From: CAMDTE01 sp034679985
GTDB lineage: Bacteria > Bacteroidota > Bacteroidia > Flavobacteriales > Schleiferiaceae
Direction: 5' to 3'
Length of the DNA: 28,635 nt
Assembly: GCA_034679985.1 (NCBI GenBank)
Contig: JAXITR010000026.1
Span: 1 to 28,635, forward strand
Part shown: positions 15,331 to 22,755 of the stretch, piece after piece
Layout: each line of letters opens with the position of its first letter
Position numbering within the stretch: position 1 is the first letter of the stretch
Notes under the pieces: generated by a model
Seen by the model: only the letters and a program-made list of their open reading frames with translations
Told to the model about the DNA's origin: nothing
Databases searched by the model: none
Translations under genes and position numbers: made by a program

Positions 15331-15954
15331 ATGAGCGCTTCACGTTTTTCGCCAGGAGAAAGCACGTGGTCCAACCTTCCCGAACGCTGGCGGGCGCAAC
15401 TGATCAACAGTGCTTCAGGTTTTAAACCTTTAGTAGTACTAGCCACACGCAACAATAACAATATTGACAACTTAGCCGTCTTTTCGCAACTCATACACCT
15501 GGGCGCTAATCCGCCCCTGTTGGGGGTTTTGTTTCGTCCGGATTCTGTTCAACGGCATACCTTGGAAAATTTACAAACCCAAGGAATGTGCACGGTGAAT
15601 GCCGTTCGTTACGAAGACCGACGCGCCGCCCACCAAACCTCCGCACGCTATTCGGCTGACGTCAGTGAATTTGATGCGGTGGGTTTGAAGCGGGAATTCC
15701 GGCCGGAATGGCCCCTGCCCTTTGTGCACGGTTGTCCGGTACAGTGGGCCGTCCGGCTGCAAACCTTGTTGCCCATTGCCGCCAACGGCACACAATTGGC
15801 CGTGTTGGAAGTGGTGCATTTGTTTGTTGCTAAAGGAGGAATTCAAGAGGATGGCTACGTGGATTTAGCTGCTTTGGACGTGGCCACCGTCAACGGATTG
15901 GATGCCTACCACCGCGCGGACTCCCTAGACCGATTGCCCTACGCAAAACCCTGA
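15331..15954 (+). CDS. Flavin reductase family protein (FMN-binding split barrel)
   Basis: This 207-aa protein resembles the DIM6/NTAB flavin reductase-like family, small beta-barrel proteins that bind FMN and often reduce flavins with NAD(P)H. Family-like segments are PLVVLATRNNNNIDNLAVFS (about 33-52), PPLLGVLFRPDSVQRHTLEN (about 61-80) and CTVNAV (about 87-92). The later region FVHGCPVQWAVRLQ and AVLEVVHLFVAKGGIQEDGYVD forms the last strands. The start is ATG 15331, 10 bp after the SDR stop. DUF2256 follows after 5 bp. Its place beside two FAD-dependent photolyases suggests that it may supply reduced flavin or keep their FAD reduced; this is inference from context. Confidence 0.85.
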   Translation: MSASRFSPGESTWSNLPERWRAQLINSASGFKPLVVLATRNNNNIDNLAVFSQLIHLGANPPLLGVLFRPDSVQRHTLENLQTQGMCTVNAVRYEDRRAAHQTSARYSADVSEFDAVGLKREFRPEWPLPFVHGCPVQWAVRLQTLLPIAANGTQLAVLEVVHLFVAKGGIQEDGYVDLAALDVATVNGLDAYHRADSLDRLPYAKP

Positions 15955-15959
15955 ACTTC

Positions 15960-16106
15960 ATGCGCGGCGTTTCCAAATTTAACCTTCCCACCAAGGTGTG
16001 CCTTGTTTGCAACAAATCCTTTGCGTGGCGCAAAAAATGGGAGCGCGATTGGGAGCAGGTTCGCTACTGTTCCGAGCGTTGCCGTCGGACCAAATCCACC
16101 GAATGA
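15960..16106 (+). CDS. DUF2256 small zinc-ribbon protein
   Basis: This 48-aa open frame is very basic and matches DUF2256. It has NLPTKVCLVCNKSFAWRKKW (8-27) followed by WEQVRYCSERCRR (31-43). Four cysteines, C14-x2-C17 and C37-x3-C41, form a probable zinc ribbon. DUF2256 genes typically sit directly before photolyase/cryptochrome genes in bacteria. Here the ATGA overlap (16103-16106) couples it to the Fe-S photolyase, and the flavin reductase stop is 5 bp upstream. The function is unknown. The zinc ribbon, basic charge and tight linkage suggest nucleic-acid binding or a role in assembling or delivering the photolyase, which is inference. Confidence 0.9.
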   Translation: MRGVSKFNLPTKVCLVCNKSFAWRKKWERDWEQVRYCSERCRRTKSTE

Positions 16107-17638
16107 ACCCAGCCACCTCCCGCATCCGATTGGTCTTGGCGGACCAATTAAACCCAAAACATCCTTGGTTTACGGGCACGCCCCAGCCGGATACCGTCTA
16201 TTTCTTGGCCGAGATGCGCCAAGAAACGGATTACGTGCGGCACCACCTCCAAAAAGTGGTGGCCTTTTTTGCAGCTTTGGAGCACTTTGCGCACTGGCTG
16301 AGGAACAACGGCCACCGCGTGGAGTACAGAACGTTAGACCACCCAGAATCCGCTCTTTCGATTCCGGAAATACTTCGATCCGTAGCTCAAACCTACGGTG
16401 CGGAGCAGATTGAATATTTAGAGCCAGACGAATACCGGGTGGACCAACAACTCCGCAGCGCATTTGGTCCTCCGTCGGACACCACCCGTCATTTTTTCTA
16501 CGATCGACGGGCCTTGGAACGTCATTTCGCCGGGAAGAAACAGTACCTGATGGAGTCCTTTTACCGGAAAGCCCGGGTAGACCACGGGGTACTGCTGGAT
16601 CCCGCCGGCAAACCGTTGGGCGGAAAATGGAACTACGACGCGGACAACCGCAAAAGACTCCCCGCGGAACACCTGCCCCCTCCGCCCTGCTCCACGCTCA
16701 CAGACGCTACGCCTTGGGTCGAGCGCATCCGTCGCCACGGCGTACCCACCGTGGGTGAAATTGACGCACAAAACTTTCCCTGGCCCACCACCCCAGAGGA
16801 GGCTCATGCCACCTTGGAGTATTTTGTGGAACACCTGCTGCCCCATTTTGGATCCTACCAAGATCACCTGGGCCCCCAGGATGCCTTCTACTACCACAGT
16901 CGGTTGAGCTTTTCCCTCAACTGCAAACACCTGAACCCGGCCGACGTGGTAAAGGCTGTGGAAGCTGCGCATCGGGCCCAACCGGAGCGGATTGGATTGG
17001 CCCAAGCAGAGGGATTCATCCGCCAAATCCTGGGTTGGCGCGAATACGTCCGCGGAATCTATTGGGCCCGCATGCCGGAGTACAAAACGCTCAACGCGCT
17101 CAACCACAACGCTCCCCTGCCCGCTTGGTTTTGGACCGGAGAAACCCGAATGGCCTGTGCCCGCCACGCCGTACAACAAACCCTGCAGCACGCCTACGCC
17201 CACCACATACAGCGCCTGATGGTGCTGGGTAATCTGGCTATTCTGCTGGGCACCCATCCGGACGAGGTGGACGCCTGGTACTTGGGTGTTTTTGTGGACG
17301 CGTTGGAATGGGTTGAATTGCCCAATGCCCGCGGCATGAGTCAGTTTGCCGACGGCGGAATCGTGGGGACCAAACCGTACGTTTCCACCGGTCAGTACCT
17401 CAAAAAACAAGGCCACTACTGCGGAACCTGTTGGTACTCCGTCGATCAAAAAACAGGCCCGAAGGCTTGCCCTTTAAACGCTTTGTACTGGGACTTTCAC
17501 GCGAGGCATCGGACTCAACTGGAACCGTTGCCGCGAATTGGTTACGCGTACCCCACTTGGGACAAAATGGCCCCCAACCACCGCATTGCCCTGCTGGAAC
17601 AAGCCGCCAATTGGCACGCACAAAGAGACACCCTCTAA
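16103..17638 (+). CDS. Fe-S bacterial cryptochrome/(6-4) photolyase (PhrB/CryPro type)
   Basis: This 511-aa protein belongs to the FeS-BCP group (deoxyribodipyrimidine photolyase-related), whose studied members repair UV (6-4) photoproducts using FAD, a 4Fe-4S cluster and 6,7-dimethyl-8-ribityllumazine as antenna. The N-terminal RLVLADQLNPKHPWF (about 8-22) and YFLAEMRQE start the antenna-binding domain. The C-terminal FAD domain has FIRQILGWREYVRG and NLAILLGTHPDEVDAWYLG. All four expected cluster cysteines are present: C352, then C440-x2-C443-x12-C456, spaced as in Agrobacterium PhrB. Start ATG 16103 overlaps the DUF2256 stop; the upstream in-frame extension reads through DUF2256. DASH cryptochrome follows after 3 bp. 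Repair versus signalling cannot be decided from sequence alone. Confidence 0.93.
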   Translation: MNPATSRIRLVLADQLNPKHPWFTGTPQPDTVYFLAEMRQETDYVRHHLQKVVAFFAALEHFAHWLRNNGHRVEYRTLDHPESALSIPEILRSVAQTYGAEQIEYLEPDEYRVDQQLRSAFGPPSDTTRHFFYDRRALERHFAGKKQYLMESFYRKARVDHGVLLDPAGKPLGGKWNYDADNRKRLPAEHLPPPPCSTLTDATPWVERIRRHGVPTVGEIDAQNFPWPTTPEEAHATLEYFVEHLLPHFGSYQDHLGPQDAFYYHSRLSFSLNCKHLNPADVVKAVEAAHRAQPERIGLAQAEGFIRQILGWREYVRGIYWARMPEYKTLNALNHNAPLPAWFWTGETRMACARHAVQQTLQHAYAHHIQRLMVLGNLAILLGTHPDEVDAWYLGVFVDALEWVELPNARGMSQFADGGIVGTKPYVSTGQYLKKQGHYCGTCWYSVDQKTGPKACPLNALYWDFHARHRTQLEPLPRIGYAYPTWDKMAPNHRIALLEQAANWHAQRDTL

Positions 17639-17641
17639 ACC

Positions 17642-18907
17642 ATGCCCACTCCTCCCGCCTACTGCTACTGGATCCGAAACGACCTGCGCCTGCACGACAA
17701 CCGCACGTGGGAAGCCCTTTGCGCGCACCGCGCGGCCCACGCTCCGGACGCTCCGGTATTCGCCGTTCTGTCCGGCCCAAGCGGCTGGGATGAGGCCTCG
17801 CCGTGGGGCTGGCCGCGCTTCTCTGAAGCGCGCAAGAACTTTTGGAAATCGTCGGCCGCGGGCTTTGCCCGCGCCTGGAACAACGCGCAGCTGGGCGAAC
17901 TTGTGGAATGCTGGGGAAAGGCACCGTACGAATGGACTGAGGTGCCTGAGTTGCCCCAAGGCTCCTGCTTGTTTGCCTCCTGCGGCCACGGATTCAACGA
18001 GTCTGCCGCAGAGGCGCAAACCAAACAATGGGCCCAACAAAACGGCCTTAAGGTACACTGGGTGGAAAACCACGACGTTTGGGATCCGTCGGACTGGAAT
18101 TTTAGGCTGCAAGACCTGCCCCCCACCTTCACCGGTTTTCGGAAAAAACTGGAAAAGGGCACGCCGCTGGTCTTGCCAGCCTTTGCACAACCCCTTGCGT
18201 ACGCTGCAGCACCCGCATTGCTTCCGGAGCACCATCCCCACACCAGCTTTCCGTTTGCTGGAGACGAAGCCAGTGCCCTCGCGCACGTGCGTCAATTCAT
18301 CTGGGAAACGGACGGCCTTGCGCGTTACAAGGAAACACGGAACGGCCTACTGGGTGTCCCGTATTCCGGGAAAATCAGTCCGTGGCTGGCCACCGGCGCC
18401 CTCTCCGTTCGCTGGGTTTGGGCAGAAGTCGTTCGGTTTGAACGCGAACGCGGCAGAACCGACGGCAGCGAATGGTTCCTGCTGGAATTGCTCTGGCGCT
18501 CCTACTTTCTCTGGGCCGCACGAGCCGACGGCCCCAAACTTTTTGGCCCACAACCCGCCCACTTCCAACCCGAGAAATCGTCCGCCTTCCTGAAGTGGTC
18601 CCGCGGTGAAACCCCAGACTCCTTCGTCAACGCCGGCATGCACGAACTGGTTGCCACGGGCTACCTGAGCAACCGACTGCGGCAGAACGTGGCTTCTTTT
18701 TTCATCCACAACCTAGGCCTCCCGTGGGCCGTCGGCGCATCCTTTATGGAACACCACCTCCTGGACTACGAAACGGCCTCCAACTGGGGCAACTGGGCCT
18801 ACATCGCTGGAGTAGGTCGCAACCCGGGAAACAGACAACCGTTCAACACCGTGCGTCAAGCGGATTTTTACGATCCCGATGGAACCTACCGCCGCACGTG
18901 GAACTAA
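17642..18907 (+). CDS. DASH-family cryptochrome/photolyase
   Basis: This 421-aa flavoprotein matches cryptochrome-DASH, FAD/MTHF-dependent enzymes that repair CPDs mainly in single-stranded DNA and may also sense light. The N-terminal alpha/beta domain begins YCYWIRNDLRLHDNRTW (about 7-23). PPTFTGFRKKLE lies near residue 160. The FAD-binding helical domain carries YKETRNGLLG, SGKISPWLATGALSVRWVW, SNRLRQNVASFFIHNL and SNWGNWAYIAGVGRNPGNR, all typical of DASH rather than classic CPD photolyases. The start follows the previous stop by 3 bp. It is the last gene of the photorepair operon and ends 2 bp from the convergent hisS stop. Confidence 0.93.
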   Translation: MPTPPAYCYWIRNDLRLHDNRTWEALCAHRAAHAPDAPVFAVLSGPSGWDEASPWGWPRFSEARKNFWKSSAAGFARAWNNAQLGELVECWGKAPYEWTEVPELPQGSCLFASCGHGFNESAAEAQTKQWAQQNGLKVHWVENHDVWDPSDWNFRLQDLPPTFTGFRKKLEKGTPLVLPAFAQPLAYAAAPALLPEHHPHTSFPFAGDEASALAHVRQFIWETDGLARYKETRNGLLGVPYSGKISPWLATGALSVRWVWAEVVRFERERGRTDGSEWFLLELLWRSYFLWAARADGPKLFGPQPAHFQPEKSSAFLKWSRGETPDSFVNAGMHELVATGYLSNRLRQNVASFFIHNLGLPWAVGASFMEHHLLDYETASNWGNWAYIAGVGRNPGNRQPFNTVRQADFYDPDGTYRRTWN

Positions 18908-18909
18908 GG

Positions 18910-20244
18910 TTAATTAAAAAGTTTATTTAAAGCTTCGTAATCAGTTTTAATACAACTAATTACTTCGCCATTTAAAGTGTTTTTTATAAACACCTCATCG
19001 CCTTCCATTCGCTGAACCACCCAGGCGATCCCGCGCTGTTCTGCCCAGGCATACTGTTTCTTGGTGGCCGCCGCATCTGGATAGAATTCCGCCGAAATTC
19101 CAGACGCGCGCCACGTACGAACCGCCGCATACAAAGCGTCTGCGACCGCTGCGTTCTCCGGATGAAGCGCCAAGAGCTGAGGTGCACTTTGCAGGGTGGA
19201 TGGAAAGGCATTCAACTCCTCCAAACAAAGAACGATTCGGTCCAAACCGAAGGAAATACCGATTCCGGAAACCCCTTTAACGCCAAAAATAGAAGTCAAA
19301 TCGTCGTACCGACCGCCACCGCCCACGCTGCCCAATGCCACCCCCAAGGCGCGAACCTCAAAGATGGCGCCGGTGTAGTAGTTCAGTCCCCGGGCCAAGG
19401 TCAAATCCAGCACCACCTCATCCGGACGGGACACCCGGTCCAGCACAAAACGAATTTCGGTCAAACCTTGAAGACCTTCCGGATCATCGCCCACCAAACG
19501 CTCCAAATACTGAAGACTTTCTTGGGTGGAACGTTGCGCCGAAAGCCAATCCATCAAGGCACCCACGTGCGATTCGTCGGCACCTTTTTCGCGCAATTCG
19601 TTGAGTACGCCTTCCACCCCGATTTTGTCGAGTTTATCTACAGCCACCGTAAAATCCACCAACGCCGCACCAAAGCCAAAACGTCGGGCCAAAGCCGCCA
19701 AGAGCGCTCGGTGATTCAAGCGGATTTCCACCGGCAAATGCAAGCGGTCAAACGCATAGGAATACAAGTCCACGAGTTCAACTTCCTGATACAAACTTCG
19801 GGATCCCACAACGTCTGCATCACACTGGTAAAATTCGCGAAAACGTCCTTTTTGCGGACGATCTGCGCGCCAAACCGGTTGAATTTGGTACCGCTTGAAC
19901 GGAAGTGCCAATTTTCCGTGGTTTTGCGCTACGTAACGAGCAAAGGGAACCGTCAAATCGTAACGAAGCGCTTTGTCCGCAATTTGCGAAGCTTTGGGCG
20001 CCGCGCCTTCCGCAACGGATTCCAGAAAATTACCGGACTTCAGGATTTTAAAAATCAATCGATCTCCTTCTTCCCCGTACTTGCCCATCAACGTGTCCAA
20101 ATTCTCGAACGACGGGGTTTCCAACGGCCCAAAACCGTGCAGCTCAAACGCTTGGCGCAGAAGATCCACCACATACCGGCGCTTGGCCAAGTCTGCAGCG
20201 TTAAAATCTCGGGTGCCTTTGGGCGTTGACGGAGCGGATGCCAT
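18910..20244 (-). CDS. hisS: Histidyl-tRNA synthetase
   Basis: This 444-aa class II synthetase charges tRNA-His. Motif 1 lies near PLETPSFENLDTL (40-52). The motif 2 region, RYQIQPVWRADRPQKGRF (about 118-135) with FYQCDADVVG, binds ATP. The histidine-specific motif LARGLNYYTGAIFEV lies in the later catalytic core, with motif 3 in GISFGLDRIVL. The C-terminal anticodon-binding domain follows. The length is typical of the Bacteroidota HisRS. Start ATG 20244 begins MASAPSTPKGTRDF, matching the conserved KGTRDF entry. It lies 20 bp downstream of the ABC-F gene on the same strand, so the two are probably cotranscribed. Confidence 0.96.
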   Translation of the reverse strand: MASAPSTPKGTRDFNAADLAKRRYVVDLLRQAFELHGFGPLETPSFENLDTLMGKYGEEGDRLIFKILKSGNFLESVAEGAAPKASQIADKALRYDLTVPFARYVAQNHGKLALPFKRYQIQPVWRADRPQKGRFREFYQCDADVVGSRSLYQEVELVDLYSYAFDRLHLPVEIRLNHRALLAALARRFGFGAALVDFTVAVDKLDKIGVEGVLNELREKGADESHVGALMDWLSAQRSTQESLQYLERLVGDDPEGLQGLTEIRFVLDRVSRPDEVVLDLTLARGLNYYTGAIFEVRALGVALGSVGGGGRYDDLTSIFGVKGVSGIGISFGLDRIVLCLEELNAFPSTLQSAPQLLALHPENAAVADALYAAVRTWRASGISAEFYPDAAATKKQYAWAEQRGIAWVVQRMEGDEVFIKNTLNGEVISCIKTDYEALNKLFN

Positions 20245-20264
20245 GTTTGTTGGGACGTTTGGGA

Positions 20265-21959
20265 TTATTGATCTTTCGTCAACTTCTTGTACTTGAACTT
20301 CTTGGGCTCCACATTGCCCATGCGCTTCTTGCGGTTCTCTTCGTAGTCCGAGAAACCACCCTCAAAATAGTACACCTGTGAATCTCCTTCAAAGGCCAAA
20401 ATGTGAGTACACACGCGGTCCAAGAACCAACGATCGTGCGAGATGATCACGCCGCAACCTGCGAAATTGTCTAGACCTTCCTCTAAAGCGCGCAACGTGT
20501 TGATGTCCAAGTCGTTGGTAGGCTCGTCCAGCAACAAGACGTATCCACCTTCCTTGAGGGCCATGGCCAAGTGCAGACGGTTGCGCTCTCCACCGGAAAG
20601 AATGCCCACTTTCTTGTTTTGATCCGCTCCTGCAAAGTTGAAACGGCTGAGGTAGGCCCGTGCGTTAACGATTTGACCGCCCATTTCAAACTGTTCCTGA
20701 CCGTCCGCTACAATTTCAAAAATGGTCTTTTCCGGACTGATCTTTTCGTGCGTCTGGTCCACGTAACTGATTTTCACCGATTCACCCACCGTGAACGAGC
20801 CCGCATCCGGTGCGAACTGGTTCATGATCATCCGGAAAATGGTGGTCTTACCGGCACCATTGGGGCCAATGATTCCCACGATTCCCGCGGGCGGCAAGGT
20901 GAAATTCAAATCTTCGTAAAGTACTTTATCTCCAAAGGTTTTGGCCACGTGCTCCGCATTGATGACGTGACTGCCCAGGCGCGGACCGTTGGGGATGAAG
21001 ATTTCCAAATTGGTTTCTTTATCCTTTTGCTCCGCGCTCATCAACTTGTCGTAGTTCGCCAAACGCGCCTTGGACTTGGCTTGACGCCCCTTGGGATTCA
21101 TGCGCACCCATTCCAATTCGCGTTCCAAAGTCTTCCGACGCTTGCTCACTTGCTTTTCTTCTTGCTCCATGCGCTTGGTCTTTTGGTCCAACCAACTGGA
21201 GTAGTTCCCTTTCCACGGAATGCCTTCGCCCCGGTCCAATTCCAAAATCCAACCGGCCACGTTGTCCAAGAAGTAACGATCGTGGGTTACGGCGATGACC
21301 GTACCGCGGTACTGCTGCAAGTGGTGCTCCAACCACAGGATGGACTCAGCGTCCAAGTGGTTCGTGGGTTCGTCCAACAACAAGACGTCCGGATTGCGCA
21401 GCAACAAACGGCACAACGCCACCCGTCTGCGTTCACCACCAGACAGAACTGCAATGGAGGCATCGCGTTCCGGGCACTGCAAAGCGTCCATGGCACGGTC
21501 CAGTACCTGGTCGATTTCCCAAGCGTTGGAAGCATCGATTTTGTCCTGCAATTCGGCCTGACGGTTCATCAATTTTTCCATTTTCTCCGGATTCTCGTAG
21601 ACTTCCGGCAGACCAAACTGATCGTTGATGCTGTTGTATTCGTTCAAGATGTCCATGACCTCTTGAACACCTTCTTGAATGATTTCAATGACGGTTTTGG
21701 ACTCGTCGAGCTGCGGCTCCTGTTCCAAATAGCCCACGGAGTACCCGTGCGCCCAAACCACGTCGCCTTGGAAGCTCTTTTCAATCCCGCCAATGATTTT
21801 CAGCAAGGTGGATTTACCCGATCCGTTTAAACCAATGATGCCGATTTTGGCTCCATAGTAAAAACCCAGGTAGATGTCCTTGAGGATTGCTTTGTTGTTG
21901 TGTGGCAGGATTTTTGAAACCCCGCTCATGGAAAAAATCACTTTGTTTTCTTCGGCCAT
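20265..21959 (-). CDS. ettA: EttA-type ABC-F translational throttle protein
   Basis: This 564-aa soluble protein has two ABC ATPase domains and no membrane part, as in EttA, which binds the ribosomal E site and gates the first translocation according to ATP/ADP state. Walker A1 is GLNGSGKST (43-51), with signature LSGGERRRVALCRLLL and LLLDEPTNHLD. The inter-domain region includes the arm and basic linker (KGRQAKSKARLANYDKLM). The second domain has GIIGPNGAGKTTIF, LSGGERNRLHLAMAL and LLLDEPTNDLDINTLRAL. The start is ATG 21959 (MAEENKVIFSMSGVSK); a longer in-frame extension overlaps the divergent gene and looks non-coding. A weak -7-like box GATATTTG lies at 21982-21989, minus strand. Other ABC-F subfamilies are less likely given the length and motifs. 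Confidence 0.93.
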   Translation of the reverse strand: MAEENKVIFSMSGVSKILPHNNKAILKDIYLGFYYGAKIGIIGLNGSGKSTLLKIIGGIEKSFQGDVVWAHGYSVGYLEQEPQLDESKTVIEIIQEGVQEVMDILNEYNSINDQFGLPEVYENPEKMEKLMNRQAELQDKIDASNAWEIDQVLDRAMDALQCPERDASIAVLSGGERRRVALCRLLLRNPDVLLLDEPTNHLDAESILWLEHHLQQYRGTVIAVTHDRYFLDNVAGWILELDRGEGIPWKGNYSSWLDQKTKRMEQEEKQVSKRRKTLERELEWVRMNPKGRQAKSKARLANYDKLMSAEQKDKETNLEIFIPNGPRLGSHVINAEHVAKTFGDKVLYEDLNFTLPPAGIVGIIGPNGAGKTTIFRMIMNQFAPDAGSFTVGESVKISYVDQTHEKISPEKTIFEIVADGQEQFEMGGQIVNARAYLSRFNFAGADQNKKVGILSGGERNRLHLAMALKEGGYVLLLDEPTNDLDINTLRALEEGLDNFAGCGVIISHDRWFLDRVCTHILAFEGDSQVYYFEGGFSDYEENRKKRMGNVEPKKFKYKKLTKDQ

Positions 21960-22008
21960 GGCTCTATATTCTTTCAGCTTGCAAATATCGCGTTTCTTTG
22001 CGGAAGCC

Positions 22009-22755
22009 ATGGCACACCCCATCCGGAACTTTTCTTTTTGGGCCGTCTTTTTCCTGCTACTGGGCAGTTCGGATTTGGGGGCGCAAACCAACGTGGTGTA
22101 CGGTGTAGTTCTTGAAGAAAAAACGAACATGCGCTTGCCCTCAGTGGCCGTGGTCAACGTTCGGAGCGAGCAAGGGGTTCGCACCAACAGATCCGGTCGA
22201 GTCTCTTTGGCAGCACAACCGGGAGATACCCTGGTGTTTTCCCAGCCCTTGTTTTCGTACCTGCGGTACGTAGTCCCACCGCGAGCACCGGACAGCATCG
22301 TGGTGGTGCTCAAACCGCAAAATTTGTTGTTGAACGAGGCACCGGTCAAAGGCTACCGAATCACCATGAACGAACCGGTACCCATGGACGTACAGCCGCC
22401 CGCGCGGCCCAGCGGCGAGCTCATCAGAACGCCACAGTCCGTTGCGCCTACCCTGGCCAACCCCGTGGACTTCTTCTACGAAATGTTTGGGAACCGACCG
22501 CGCCAGCTCCGCGAGTTGCGGACGCTTTTGGCTGCGGAATCCTACCGCGAGCGCTTGAACCAAAGCAGAAATCGGTCCGCTCTCTTTGAATTAACGGGAC
22601 TGGAAGGCGAAAAAGTAGAGCAGTTCCTACTCTACTGCCGGCTCAACCGTTCGCAAATCGACGCCTCCACAGACTACCAGTTGCTGGAAAGCCTGTTGGC
22701 GTGCTATGCCGAATTTGACGCGGTTGAGGAACAACCGGCAGAATCGTTGGATTGA
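22009..22755 (+). CDS. Secreted CarboxypepD_reg-like domain protein of unknown function
   Basis: This 248-aa protein starts with a signal peptide (FWAVFFLLLGSSDLGA, cleavage near QTN). It is followed by a CarboxypepD_reg-like beta-sandwich (about 27-110): VVYGVVLEEKTNMRLPSVAV, then NRSGRVSLAAQPGDTLVFSQ and IVVVLKPQNLLLNEAPVKGY. Such domains are common in Bacteroidota envelope proteins, often in front of TonB receptors, but here there is no barrel. The rest (about 120-248) is polar and helical with many Arg and Glu, and has no motif I know. The start is ATG 22009; the frame is open further upstream but lacks a sensible N-terminus. It is divergent from ettA (49-bp gap) and its stop codon directly abuts that of guaB. 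No function is proposed. Confidence 0.8.
   Translation: MAHPIRNFSFWAVFFLLLGSSDLGAQTNVVYGVVLEEKTNMRLPSVAVVNVRSEQGVRTNRSGRVSLAAQPGDTLVFSQPLFSYLRYVVPPRAPDSIVVVLKPQNLLLNEAPVKGYRITMNEPVPMDVQPPARPSGELIRTPQSVAPTLANPVDFFYEMFGNRPRQLRELRTLLAAESYRERLNQSRNRSALFELTGLEGEKVEQFLLYCRLNRSQIDASTDYQLLESLLACYAEFDAVEEQPAESLD

Noticed and set aside
16418..17449. 343-aa antisense frame in the Fe-S photolyase gene
   Set aside because: The sense frame has all four cluster cysteines and family motifs. The antisense frame has none.
19162..20229. 355-aa open frame antisense to hisS
   Set aside because: Composition and lack of motifs mark it as a shadow.
20571..21830. 419-aa open frame antisense to ettA
   Set aside because: Shadow of a certain gene. 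No motif, signal peptide or start signal was seen.
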